From Microbacter margulisiae (GTDB lineage Bacteria > Bacteroidota > Bacteroidia > Bacteroidales > Paludibacteraceae): DNA of 64,000 nt. This document shows positions 1 through 8,418 of this stretch, one piece after another. A model generated the notes under the pieces. The model was not told where the DNA came from, did not search any database, and worked only from the letters and a program-made list of their open reading frames with translations. Where the stretch lies: positions 1 through 64,000 of the forward strand of contig NZ_JACHYB010000002.1 in the NCBI RefSeq assembly GCF_014192515.1. Reading direction: 5' to 3'. The position numbers and the translations under genes were made by a program. Within the stretch, counting starts at the first letter, position 1. Every line of letters begins with the position of its first letter.

Positions 1-179
1 ACTACACCATCAGCCATAGGATCAGAAAAGGGGATTCCTATTTCAACCATATCTACATGATGAGCCTGAAGCTGCCGTAAAATTTCGCGAGTGTCATTTA
101 ACTGAGGAAACCCTGCTGTAAAATACACAGAAAGAATCCTTGCATTTTTTTGCTGAAAAAGATTGTGAAGGCGATTCAT
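1..179 (-). CDS. trpA: Tryptophan synthase alpha chain, N-terminal part (cut by window edge)
   Basis: Cleaves indole-3-glycerol phosphate to indole and glyceraldehyde-3-phosphate in the cytoplasmic alpha2beta2 complex with TrpB. Translating the minus strand from the ATG at 179 gives about 59 residues. They contain the conserved SVYFTAGFP strand and the segment [14 protein letters not shown], which holds the catalytic Glu of the family. The reading frame is still open at the left edge, so the gene continues outside the window. It starts 13 bases after the trpF stop and is the last visible gene of the trp operon. Confidence 0.93.
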   Translation of the reverse strand, partial: MNRLHNLFQQKNARILSVYFTAGFPQLNDTREILRQLQAHHVDMVEIGIPFSDPMADGV

Positions 180-192
180 ATTATTCTCATTT

Positions 193-825
193 TCAAAAGT
201 TAAGTTCATTCATAAAAACAGTTAATGCATCTATATTTTTCAAACCAGGAAATATTTCAAACCGGCTATTAACATCAATGCCATATAATTCCGGATGTCT
301 AAAAGACTGTATGCGAAGTATATCATCCAGGCCTATACCACCACTTAAAAAGAAAGGCGTTGCCCCATCATATTCATGCAGAATATGCCAATCATATTGA
401 AGTCCCGATCCACCATAAAGAGGTGTCTTTGAATCGAAAAGCAGATAATTGCAATGAGTATCATAAGCCTTAGCCGTTTGTATATCATTCTTTTTAGCAA
501 TGCTTAATGCCTTTATAACTTGCAGTCCTTTATCCTGCAAAAAATGACACATTACCGGCGACTCATTACCATGTAATTGTACCGCCTTTAGATGATATTT
601 TAATGCCATTGTAAGTACAGTTTCCTGATCTTCATCGACAAAGACACCTACAGGACAAACAGACGCCGGAAGATTTGCAATATATTCCGGATCAAGTTTT
701 CCTATAAAACGAGAGGATTTTGAATAAAATATAAAACCCATAAAGTCAGGCTTTAAGGCAGCAACAGAAAAAATATTTTCAGGGTGCTTCATCCCACAAA
801 TTTTTATTTTTAAAGTACTCTTCAT
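193..825 (-). CDS. trpF: Phosphoribosylanthranilate isomerase
   Basis: Catalyses the Amadori rearrangement of N-(5'-phosphoribosyl)anthranilate to CdRP in tryptophan synthesis. The 210-residue protein has the usual length of the single-domain enzyme. The N-terminal KIKICGM motif carries the catalytic Cys, YLLFDSK in mid-protein carries the catalytic Asp, and [12 protein letters not shown] near the C-terminus is the phosphate-binding loop. The gene lies 10 bases after trpC and 13 bases before trpA, so it is expressed from the trp operon. TrpF is a separate protein here, not fused to TrpC. Confidence 0.96.
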   Translation of the reverse strand: MKSTLKIKICGMKHPENIFSVAALKPDFMGFIFYSKSSRFIGKLDPEYIANLPASVCPVGVFVDEDQETVLTMALKYHLKAVQLHGNESPVMCHFLQDKGLQVIKALSIAKKNDIQTAKAYDTHCNYLLFDSKTPLYGGSGLQYDWHILHEYDGATPFFLSGGIGLDDILRIQSFRHPELYGIDVNSRFEIFPGLKNIDALTVFMNELNF

Positions 826-835
826 CTTATCCGAT

Positions 836-1606
836 TTATTTTAAAGAATGAATGAAGCGGGCCAAAGCCAGATCAGGATTAACCTCTTTCATAAACGTTT
901 CTCCCATCAAAAAGCCCCGAAATCCAGCCTGGCGAAGCTCCTTAACCGTATGTGGATCGCTAATGCCGCTTTCGGAAATTTTGATATACTCTTCAGGTAT
1001 AGCAGCGCCTAAGCGAAAAGAAGTTTCTACATCCGTCACAAAAGTTTTCAGATTCCGGTTATTAACACCCACAATATCAACATTGGAATGAATATAGTCG
1101 AATTCAGATTTTTCGTGAATTTCGAGCAACACTTCCAGTCCTAATGCATGAGCTTCGCTGGCTAACATCTTACATTCACTGATAGACAAAGCCGCTGCAA
1201 TCAACAAAACAACATCAGCTCCAGCAGCTTTTGCTATTTGAATTTGATACGGATCGATTATAAAATCCTTACGTAACACAGGGAGTTTAACTAAAGCTCT
1301 TGCCTGCTGCAAATCATTGAGGGAACCTCCAAAAAAATATTCGTCCGTCAAAATAGAAAGTCCAGTCGCACCTTCGCTTGCATATCCTGCGGGAATTGTT
1401 GACACATCAGCATCAGGGAAAATCCACCCCTTTGAAGGCGATTTACGTTTAAACTCTGCAATAATTCCCGTAGACGAGGAACGCAAAGCATCTTTCAAAG
1501 AGTATAACGGATGAGTTTGTTGTTGGATGGCAGATAATAATCCTGCGTTTTTCTGTTCCGCTACTTCAATTTTCTTTCGTGCAATAATGGTATCAAGAAT
1601 ATTCAT
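836..1606 (-). CDS. trpC: Indole-3-glycerol phosphate synthase
   Basis: Decarboxylates and closes CdRP to indole-3-glycerol phosphate. The 256-residue protein is a typical monofunctional IGPS (beta/alpha)8 barrel. It shows IIAEFKRKSPSKG (catalytic Lys and substrate loop), VLRKDFIIDPYQI, IVGVNNRNLKTF and KISESGI, the conserved segments of the family. The start is the ATG at 1606, 20 bases after the trpD stop. Fifth gene of the trpBEGDCFA operon. Confidence 0.97.
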   Translation of the reverse strand: MNILDTIIARKKIEVAEQKNAGLLSAIQQQTHPLYSLKDALRSSSTGIIAEFKRKSPSKGWIFPDADVSTIPAGYASEGATGLSILTDEYFFGGSLNDLQQARALVKLPVLRKDFIIDPYQIQIAKAAGADVVLLIAAALSISECKMLASEAHALGLEVLLEIHEKSEFDYIHSNVDIVGVNNRNLKTFVTDVETSFRLGAAIPEEYIKISESGISDPHTVKELRQAGFRGFLMGETFMKEVNPDLALARFIHSLK

Positions 1607-1626
1607 AAAAATATAAATTGAGAAGG

Positions 1627-2622
1627 TTAACTATTCAACGCTATAAATTTTTTCAACGTGTTTAATGCGGCACCACTTTCTATAGAGTTTTTTGCCTGAT
1701 CAATGCATTCTTCCAAAGACAACTCAGGATTAATTGTCCGAATGGCAAAAGCAGCATTAATGACAACCACATTTTTTTGTGCAAGAGTTGCCTTGTTCTG
1801 CAACACATTATCGAATATCCTGGCTGCATCTTCAGGAGTTTTCCCTCCGTCCAAAGCAGCTTGAGAAACACGTTCAAAATGTAATAATTCAGGAGTATAC
1901 ATCTTCTCTCCATTTTTATCAATTACCTTAAAATCACTCGTAAGTGAAATCTCATCATAACCATCCAGGCTATGCACGATGGAAAAATCAACATTTTCCT
2001 GCTGATACATATAGTAGTACAAACGAGCCATTTTCAGATTAAAAACCCCCAGCATATTACGCTTTGGTTGGATAGGATTCACCAAAGGGCCCAAGACATT
2101 GAAGAAGCTACGTACCTGCAACGCTTTTCGCACAGGAGCAACAGTTTTAAGCGCCAGATTAAAGAATGGTGCATGCAAATATGCCATATTCGTCTCTTCA
2201 ATGGAACGGCGTAAAAGATCGTTGTCGCGGGTAAACTTCACTCCATGCTGCTCCATCACATTTGAAGCACCACTCACGGAGGTTGCTCCATAATTGCCAT
2301 GCTTGGCTACCTTGTATCCCGCTCCGGCAACCACAAAACAACTTAGTGTTGAAATATTAAATGTGTTGTGGTTGTCACCGCCAGTGCCAACGATATCTAT
2401 AGGATTATATTCACTTAACGACACGGGAACACGCATCTGAAGCAAAGCTTCGCGAAATCCTATCAACTCATCCACAGTGATGCTTCGCATAAGATATACC
2501 GTCACAAAAGCGGCAATCTGAGCATCGTTGTATCTTCCTTCGGCCATATTGGTCAAAACCATCCGGGCCTCTTCCCGATCAAGATATTGATGTTCGAATA
2601 ATCGATATAAAAGTTCTTTCAT
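1627..2622 (-). CDS. trpD: Anthranilate phosphoribosyltransferase
   Basis: Transfers the phosphoribosyl group from PRPP to anthranilate. At 331 residues it is the stand-alone enzyme, with no TrpG domain attached. The class III nucleoside phosphorylase-like fold is recognised from VGTGGDNHNTFNIST, the PRPP-binding loop, and from KHGNYGATSVSGASNVMEQHG and NVLGPLVNP. It follows trpG by 38 bases and precedes trpC by 20 bases. Confidence 0.97.
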   Translation of the reverse strand: MKELLYRLFEHQYLDREEARMVLTNMAEGRYNDAQIAAFVTVYLMRSITVDELIGFREALLQMRVPVSLSEYNPIDIVGTGGDNHNTFNISTLSCFVVAGAGYKVAKHGNYGATSVSGASNVMEQHGVKFTRDNDLLRRSIEETNMAYLHAPFFNLALKTVAPVRKALQVRSFFNVLGPLVNPIQPKRNMLGVFNLKMARLYYYMYQQENVDFSIVHSLDGYDEISLTSDFKVIDKNGEKMYTPELLHFERVSQAALDGGKTPEDAARIFDNVLQNKATLAQKNVVVINAAFAIRTINPELSLEECIDQAKNSIESGAALNTLKKFIALNS

Positions 2623-2660
2623 ACGAAAATAATTTTGTTTAGGTCGTAGAAAATTATAGA

Positions 2661-3233
2661 TTATAATTTCAGCCAGTTTAGGATAATTTGTTCCCCCATT
2701 GGAGTTAATACGGACTCAGGATGAAATTGCACACCCCAGACATCATACTCTTTATGGCGTAATGCCATGATAATGCCTTCATCGGAAACAGCCGTTACAC
2801 GCAAACATTTAGGTAATGCCTGGTTACTGACAATCCAGGAATGATAGCGACCAGCTTCGAAAGTATTCGGAATATTAGTAAACAATGGATCACTCTCGAT
2901 CACATGCACAGGGCTACTGATGCCATGATATACTTCTTCCGTATTTTCAAGCGTAGCGCCAAAGCTTTCTGCAATAGCCTGATGTCCAAGACAGACTCCC
3001 AGTATACTTTTCGTAGGGGCATAACGCTGGATCAAAGGCAACAAAATGCCTGCTTCAGAAGGAATGCCAGGCCCAGGTGAAAGAATTATTTTATCAAAAT
3101 GCTCAACTTCTTCCACAGCAATCTGATCATTACGAATCACTTCTACCTGATTATATCCCAATTTGCGAACAGCATGTACCAAATTATAGGTAAAAGAATC
3201 GTAGTTATCGAAGATTAATAGATTGGATTTCAT
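2661..3233 (-). CDS. trpG: Anthranilate synthase, glutamine amidotransferase component
   Basis: Supplies ammonia from glutamine to TrpE. The 190-residue protein is a class I glutamine amidotransferase: GVCLGHQAIAESFGA holds the nucleophilic Cys81, VWGVQFHPESV holds the His and Glu of the triad, and LSPGPGIPSE forms the oxyanion region. It may also serve para-aminobenzoate synthesis, as in some bacteria with a single amidotransferase, but nothing here shows that. It lies 24 bases after trpE. Confidence 0.96.
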   Translation of the reverse strand: MKSNLLIFDNYDSFTYNLVHAVRKLGYNQVEVIRNDQIAVEEVEHFDKIILSPGPGIPSEAGILLPLIQRYAPTKSILGVCLGHQAIAESFGATLENTEEVYHGISSPVHVIESDPLFTNIPNTFEAGRYHSWIVSNQALPKCLRVTAVSDEGIIMALRHKEYDVWGVQFHPESVLTPMGEQIILNWLKL

Positions 3234-3257
3234 ATATATATCTATTGAAATGATGAT

Positions 3258-4664
3258 TTAATTTTTGAGCGTTGCTGCTAAATCAATAGCTTTCTTCAAT
3301 GCCCCTAATTTGTTATTAACTTCCTGAAGCTCACTCTCAGGATCTGATTTTGCCACAATACCTGCTCCTGCCTGATAATAAAGCGTATTTTTTATACTTA
3401 AGAACGTACGGATAGTAATAGCCTGATTTATATCACCGTTTAGCCCGATATAACCGATGCACCCTCCATAAATGCCTCTTGTATCGGGTTCAATCTCATT
3501 GATAAGTTGCATGGCACGCACTTTGGGAGCGCCTGAAAGCGTTCCGGCAGGGAATGTATCGGCAAACAAACGCACCGGATGAACATCAGGGAATAACTTA
3601 CCGCTCACCCTTGATACCAGATGAATAACATGAGAATAAAACTGCACTTCTTTATAAATATCAAGTTGTACATCAGATGCATTACGGCTCAAATCATTTC
3701 GAGCCAAATCGACTAACATCACATGTTCGGCATTTTCTTTCGGATCTTTTAGTAACGCTTCGGCCAATTGAAGGTCTTTTTCATCATCACCGGTACGGCG
3801 AAAAGTGCCGGCAATAGGATCAATATATGCTTTGCCTTTTTTCACCTGAACATGTGTTTCGGGAGAAGAACCAAAAATACGGAACGAACCAAAATCAAAA
3901 TAAAAAAGATAAGGTGACGGATTGATAGAGCGTAAAGCCCTGTAAACCTTAAAATCATCTCCGGTAAAAGGCTGTCCGAAGCGGCGTGAGATCACGATCT
4001 GGAACGTATCTCCACGTTTGCAATGTTGGATACCTTGCTTCACTGTCTCCTTATAATGCTCATCGGACATATTGCATAATTCTTCTCCTTTCGGTGCAAA
4101 ATTATACGAAGCATAGTTCCGGTTTTCCAAATGTGAAATAACCTCGTCCATCCGGCTTTGTTCGGCGTTAAACAGGTTTTCGACAATAAACAATTCGTTT
4201 TTGAAATGGTCGATGACCAGAATGTATTTATAAAGAATGTAATACATATCAGGCACCTGCGTTGAACTCTTCTGGGGTTGAATGGGTACTTTTTCAAAAT
4301 ATCGTACGGCATCGTAAGCAGTATATCCAAAGAATCCGTTGAATGGCAATTCATTTTTATTATCAACGATTTCAAACGAATTGGTAAAACGCTGTAATTG
4401 TTCCGGAAGCGAGTTATAACTATTAATCGCATAGTTCAATATTTCTCCATTAGGATATTGCTCGGTCACCGTATCGTCCGAAGCAATAAATTTAGCGGCA
4501 GCCTGCAACCCAATAAAAGAGTAACTGTTGTCACTTCCGTGATAATCGGAACTTTCAAGCAACACCGATTCCGGGTAAATGTCGCGAATCTTTAGATAAA
4601 TGGAAACCGGCGTATGCAAATCTGCCAATAGTTTTTTTGATATCGTTCTAAGTTTTGTTTTCAT
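3258..4664 (-). CDS. trpE: Anthranilate synthase component I
   Basis: Converts chorismate to anthranilate with ammonia from TrpG; normally the tryptophan-feedback-inhibited first step. The protein has 468 residues. The C-terminal chorismate-binding domain is clear from FQIVISRRFGQPF, DPIAGTFRRTG, HVMLVDLARNDL, FPAGTLSGAPKVRAM and YGGCIGYIG. The N-terminal LLESSDYHGSDNSYSFIGL segment corresponds to the LLES-type tryptophan-binding region. It lies 49 bases after trpB, the first structural gene. Confidence 0.97.
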   Translation of the reverse strand: MKTKLRTISKKLLADLHTPVSIYLKIRDIYPESVLLESSDYHGSDNSYSFIGLQAAAKFIASDDTVTEQYPNGEILNYAINSYNSLPEQLQRFTNSFEIVDNKNELPFNGFFGYTAYDAVRYFEKVPIQPQKSSTQVPDMYYILYKYILVIDHFKNELFIVENLFNAEQSRMDEVISHLENRNYASYNFAPKGEELCNMSDEHYKETVKQGIQHCKRGDTFQIVISRRFGQPFTGDDFKVYRALRSINPSPYLFYFDFGSFRIFGSSPETHVQVKKGKAYIDPIAGTFRRTGDDEKDLQLAEALLKDPKENAEHVMLVDLARNDLSRNASDVQLDIYKEVQFYSHVIHLVSRVSGKLFPDVHPVRLFADTFPAGTLSGAPKVRAMQLINEIEPDTRGIYGGCIGYIGLNGDINQAITIRTFLSIKNTLYYQAGAGIVAKSDPESELQEVNNKLGALKKAIDLAATLKN

Positions 4665-4713
4665 CTGATTATGTTTTTATGTGGTAGCAAAATCACCATT
4701 CATCATTCTGTTG

Positions 4714-5904
4714 CTAAGCTTTTTTATCGTTCATCGCTTTTACATAAGTCTCCATATCTTTATCCCCTCTCCCCGACAAATTTACAACAACAACATCGTC
4801 AGGTTTAAAGGAGATTTTGTTGAGAACAGCTAATGCATGTGCCGATTCCAGGGCTGGGATAATTCCTTCCATACGGGTCAGTTCAAAAGCGGCTTCCATG
4901 GCTTCGTCATCCGTAATGGCCAATACCTGCGAGCGATGAACCTTTGCCAGATAGGCATGCAAAGGTCCTATACCTGGATAATCCAGTCCTGCCGAGATGG
5001 AGTAAGGTTCTTCAATTTGCCCATCTTCACTCTGCATGATCAACGTGCGGCAACCGTGAATAATGCCTTCTTTGCCTAAGTGAATGGTCGCAGCTGAATA
5101 AGGGGTATCAACGCCTTTTCCCGCGGCTTCAGCGGCTATAAAGCGCACTTTCTCGTTATCCAGATAATGATAGAAAGCTCCTGCTGCATTACTTCCTCCG
5201 CCTACACACGCAACGACATAGTCCGGATAGTTGCGCCCCGTTTTTTCTTCAAGCTGTTGCATCATTTCTTGACTGATAATCGATTGAAAACGGGCAACCA
5301 GATCCGGATAAGGATGCGGCCCTATTGTCGATCCTATAACATAGTGGGTATCCACCGGATGACTACACCAGTCGCGGATAGCTTCATTCGTAGCGTCCTT
5401 AAGCGTTTTGTTTCCACTATGCACCGGAACCACCGTTGCCCCAAGCATCTCCATTTTTTGAACATTCAGATGTTGTCGCTCCACATCAGTCGCACCCATA
5501 TAGACAAAACACGGCATATTGAGTAAGGCGCAGACTGTGGCTGTAGCAACTCCGTGCTGACCGGCTCCGGTTTCCGCAATGATACGGGTCTTCCCCATCC
5601 GGCGTGCCAAAAGCACCTGTCCTATGGAGTTATTGATTTTATGCGCTCCCGTGTGGTTCAGGTCTTCGCGTTTCAAATAAATAGTAGTCCTGTACTTTTC
5701 CGAAAGGCGTTGCGCCAAAAAGAGCGGCGAGGGACGTCCCACATAATCACGCAAAAGATCGGCATATTCTTTCTGAAACGCCGGATCATTGATAATAGAG
5801 AGGTAATTATTTTTCAGTTCCTCTATATTAGCATACAAAATCTCCGGAATGTATGCTCCTCCAAATTGGCCGTAGTAACCATTTTCATTTACTTGATAGT
5901 TCAT
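4714..5904 (-). CDS. trpB: Tryptophan synthase beta chain
   Basis: PLP enzyme that condenses indole with serine. The 396-residue protein is of the usual TrpB1 type. KREDLNHTGAHKINNSIGQ contains the PLP Lys89, ETGAGQHGVATAT is the substrate loop, and CVGGGSNAAGAF is the PLP phosphate-binding loop. It is the first structural gene of the operon, the normal position in Bacteroidota, and starts about 55 bases after the attenuator hairpin. Ending transcription at that hairpin would therefore switch off the whole pathway. Confidence 0.97.
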   Translation of the reverse strand: MNYQVNENGYYGQFGGAYIPEILYANIEELKNNYLSIINDPAFQKEYADLLRDYVGRPSPLFLAQRLSEKYRTTIYLKREDLNHTGAHKINNSIGQVLLARRMGKTRIIAETGAGQHGVATATVCALLNMPCFVYMGATDVERQHLNVQKMEMLGATVVPVHSGNKTLKDATNEAIRDWCSHPVDTHYVIGSTIGPHPYPDLVARFQSIISQEMMQQLEEKTGRNYPDYVVACVGGGSNAAGAFYHYLDNEKVRFIAAEAAGKGVDTPYSAATIHLGKEGIIHGCRTLIMQSEDGQIEEPYSISAGLDYPGIGPLHAYLAKVHRSQVLAITDDEAMEAAFELTRMEGIIPALESAHALAVLNKISFKPDDVVVVNLSGRGDKDMETYVKAMNDKKA

Positions 5905-5958
5905 GTCGGTATGTATTTGATTGATTCGTTTTGATCCAGTTCTAAAATCGTTTTATAC

Positions 5959-5989
5959 AAAAAAAGCCCGTCGTGATGCGACGGGCTTT
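5959..5989 (-). terminator. Intrinsic terminator of the trp attenuator
   Basis: On the minus strand an 11-bp perfect stem, AAAGCCCGTCG / CGACGGGCTTT (5989-5979 with 5973-5963), has a 5-base loop and is followed by seven T. It lies between the Trp-rich leader peptide and trpB, not at an operon end, so it is read as an attenuator terminator. The bases TCACGAC (5976-5970), spanning loop and 3' arm, can also pair with GTCGTGA at the end of the leader reading frame. Confidence 0.9.
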
Positions 5990-6031
5990 GATCTTTATAG
6001 GGAAATTGACTTATACAGATACACAGCAGTG

Positions 6032-6097
6032 CTACTCACGACTTTCGGAAAGTTGTAAGCGCCACCACCAAAATTTATTGATCTGTTGCATTGTCAT
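6032..6097 (-). CDS. trpL: trp operon leader peptide with three consecutive Trp codons
   Basis: A 21-residue reading frame from ATG 6097 to TAG 6032 contains KFWWWR, with three TGG codons in a row at 6070-6062. It sits just below a good Bacteroidota promoter and just above the terminator in front of trpB. This is the classical layout of a ribosome-mediated attenuation leader: stalling at the Trp codons when charged tRNA-Trp is scarce would favour the antiterminator. A second ATG two codons downstream (6091) is an alternative start. No Shine-Dalgarno sequence is needed in this phylum. The function is inferred from layout and composition. Confidence 0.88.
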   Translation of the reverse strand: MTMQQINKFWWWRLQLSESRE

Positions 6098-6119
6098 TTT
6101 TTTGTCTGTTTGAATGGCA

Positions 6120-6148
6120 CAAAGATAGACTATTTTTTTCAAAAACAA
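6120..6148 (-). promoter_or_regulatory. Promoter of the trp operon
   Basis: On the minus strand TTG (6148-6146) is followed after 18 bases by TATCTTTG (6127-6120), an exact match to the Bacteroidota TAnnTTTG -7 box with near-ideal spacing. Transcription would start near 6110, giving a short lead into the leader peptide at 6097. Confidence 0.75.
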
Positions 6149-6301
6149 ATATGTCACGAAAAAAAGTTCATTATTCTGCAAAATAACCGTTCGAAAGAAA
6201 GCAATTGCAGTAATAAAACGACATTTCGATACCACAATGCCACTCAGAAACCCCGAATTGATCCATAATAGCGATATTCCTGAATTGCCACCGTGCATCA
6301 T

Positions 6302-6332
6302 TTGTCATTTTGAGCGTCTTGAAGTAATTTTG
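6302..6332 (+). promoter_or_regulatory. Promoter of prfC
   Basis: TTG (6302-6304), 20 bases, then TAATTTTG (6325-6332), an exact -33/-7 pair of the Bacteroidota sigma factor. It lies 26 bases before the prfC start and diverges from the trp promoter. Confidence 0.7.
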
Positions 6333-6358
6333 CATTCTAAAATCACATAACGACACGC

Positions 6359-7933
6359 ATGAATTTTCAAGACGAGATTAAACGCCGCCGCACTTTTGCC
6401 ATCATAAGCCATCCTGACGCAGGGAAAACCACACTAACTGAAAAATTATTGCTCTTTGGAGGCGCCATTCATGTTGCCGGCGCTGTAAAATCAAACAAAA
6501 TAAAGAAAACAGCTACATCCGACTGGATGGAGATTGAAAAGCAACGGGGAATTTCAGTAGCCACATCCGTGATGGGTTTCGACTACAATGGGTATAAAAT
6601 CAATATCCTCGATACGCCCGGCCACCAGGATTTTGCCGAAGATACATTCCGCACCTTAACTGCCGTCGACAGTGTCATCATCGTGATTGACGCCGCCAAA
6701 GGAGTCGAGGCGCAAACGCGGAAACTGATGGAAGTATGTCGTATGCGCAATACGCCAGTCATTGTTTTCATCAACAAAATGGACCGCGAAGGCAAAGATC
6801 CTTTTGATTTGTTGGACGAAATCGAGGCTGAGTTGTCCATTCATGTGCGCCCACTCAGTTGGCCGATCGGTGGCGGACAAACTTTCAAAGGGGTTTATAA
6901 TATTTTTGAACACAAACTCGACCTATACACTCCCAGCAAGCAAACAATCACAGAATCCATTAAGTTTGATGATATTCATCATCCCGATTTGGAAAAATAC
7001 ATTGGCAATCACACCGCAAAATTACGTGAAGACATGGAAATCATCGAAGGTGTTTATCCTCTCTTTGACACAAAACCATATCTGGAAGGCCACTTGGCTC
7101 CTGTATTTTTCGGAAGCGCTTTGAATAATTTCGGAGTAAAAGAGCTATTGGACTGTTTCGTACAAATTGCGCCCTGCCCCCTTCCGACACAGGCGATGGA
7201 ACGTGTCATACATCCTGAAGAAGAAGCCTTTTCCGGCTTCATTTTCAAAATACATGCCAACATGGATCCTAACCATCGGAGTTGTATTGCTTTCGTCAAA
7301 GTATGTTCCGGGAAATTCGAACGGAACGTCAACTACAAACATGTGCGCCAAAACAAAATGCTCCGTTTCTCAAGCCCGACAGCCTTCATGGCACAAAAGA
7401 AGGAGGTGGTGGACGAGGCTTATCCCGGCGATATCGTGGGGCTTCCCGATACCGGCAATTTCAAAATCGGCGATAGCCTCACTTCCGGAGAGGAGATTCA
7501 CTTCAAAGGTCTGCCAAGCTTCTCTCCCGAGATGTTCAAATACATCGAGAATGCAGATCCGATGAAAGCGAAACAACTGAACAAAGGCATTGATCAACTG
7601 ATGGATGAAGGTGTTGCGCAGCTATTTATCCACCAAAATAACGGACGAAAAATTATTGGAACAGTAGGTCAACTTCAGTTTGAGGTGATTCAATACCGAT
7701 TGCTTCATGAATACGGAGCTCAATCAAAATGGGAACCTCTTTCTTTATATAAGGCTTGTTGGATTGAAAGTGACGACAAGGATGAATTAGAAAACTTCAA
7801 ACGCCGTAAGTTTCAATACATGGCAGTCGATAAGGAAGGGCGCGATGTCTTTTTAGCAGATTCTGGCTATATCCTACAAATGGCACAACAGGATTTCAAG
7901 AATATTCGGTTCCATTTTTCATCAGAATTTTAA
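6359..7933 (+). CDS. prfC: Peptide chain release factor 3
   Basis: Translational GTPase that recycles RF1/RF2 from the ribosome after termination. The 524-residue protein has G1 HPDAGKTT, the RGISVATSV switch region, G3 DTPGHQDF, G4 NKMD and the EF-G-like domains II and III, all at normal spacing and length for RF3 (about 525-530). The start [22 protein letters not shown] matches the family. The thioesterase gene follows after 13 bases, suggesting co-transcription. Confidence 0.97.
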   Translation: MNFQDEIKRRRTFAIISHPDAGKTTLTEKLLLFGGAIHVAGAVKSNKIKKTATSDWMEIEKQRGISVATSVMGFDYNGYKINILDTPGHQDFAEDTFRTLTAVDSVIIVIDAAKGVEAQTRKLMEVCRMRNTPVIVFINKMDREGKDPFDLLDEIEAELSIHVRPLSWPIGGGQTFKGVYNIFEHKLDLYTPSKQTITESIKFDDIHHPDLEKYIGNHTAKLREDMEIIEGVYPLFDTKPYLEGHLAPVFFGSALNNFGVKELLDCFVQIAPCPLPTQAMERVIHPEEEAFSGFIFKIHANMDPNHRSCIAFVKVCSGKFERNVNYKHVRQNKMLRFSSPTAFMAQKKEVVDEAYPGDIVGLPDTGNFKIGDSLTSGEEIHFKGLPSFSPEMFKYIENADPMKAKQLNKGIDQLMDEGVAQLFIHQNNGRKIIGTVGQLQFEVIQYRLLHEYGAQSKWEPLSLYKACWIESDDKDELENFKRRKFQYMAVDKEGRDVFLADSGYILQMAQQDFKNIRFHFSSEF

Positions 7934-7946
7934 AATACAATTCAAG

Positions 7947-8336
7947 ATGGCATTAACAGATATTACTACCGGAACGACACTACAGCAAACATATGTCGTA
8001 GAAACAATGCAACTGGCCGATAAAGTCGGATCGGGCTTATTGCCTGTGCTGGCAACCCCGGCTTTGATTGCATGGATGGAAAACACCGCTATGCAGGCAG
8101 TCGCTCCATTTCTTACTTCTGCCGAAACAACCGTAGGCATTTCAATTGCCATTACCCACCTCAAAGCATCGCCGCTGAATGCAACCATTACCTGCCATGC
8201 GATGATTACAGAAGTGGATGGCAGACGTATCCGTTTTGAAGTAAATGCATATGATGCAGATCAGCATCTTATCGGCGAAGGAACACACGAACGGTTTGTC
8301 GTCGATCGCGAACGATTTATGGCAAAACTATCGTAA
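7947..8336 (+). CDS. FlK-like hot-dog thioesterase
   Basis: A 129-residue single hot-dog domain. LATPALIAWMENTAMQAV and VGISIAITHLKASPLNATIT resemble the fluoroacetyl-CoA thioesterase (FlK) family. Thr37, Glu45 and His71 fall at the spacing of the FlK catalytic triad (Thr, Glu, His). It probably hydrolyses a small acyl-CoA in the cytoplasm; fluoroacetyl-CoA itself is unlikely to be the natural substrate here. It follows prfC by 13 bases and ends before a bidirectional terminator. The family call is good, the substrate unknown. Confidence 0.8.
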   Translation: MALTDITTGTTLQQTYVVETMQLADKVGSGLLPVLATPALIAWMENTAMQAVAPFLTSAETTVGISIAITHLKASPLNATITCHAMITEVDGRRIRFEVNAYDADQHLIGEGTHERFVVDRERFMAKLS

Positions 8337-8362
8337 ATTTATTATCGGCTTTATTCTAAAAT

Positions 8363-8398
8363 AAAAGAAGCAGTTCCCATTGGGGAACTGCCTCTTTT
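8363..8398. terminator. Bidirectional intrinsic terminator
   Basis: CAGTTCCC / GGGAACTG (8371-8378 with 8383-8390), extended by further pairs and flanked by A-rich and T-rich sides, lies between the convergent thioesterase gene and hppA. It can terminate both. Confidence 0.8.
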
Positions 8399-8418
8399 GT
8401 TATGTGTTGCAAAGACGG

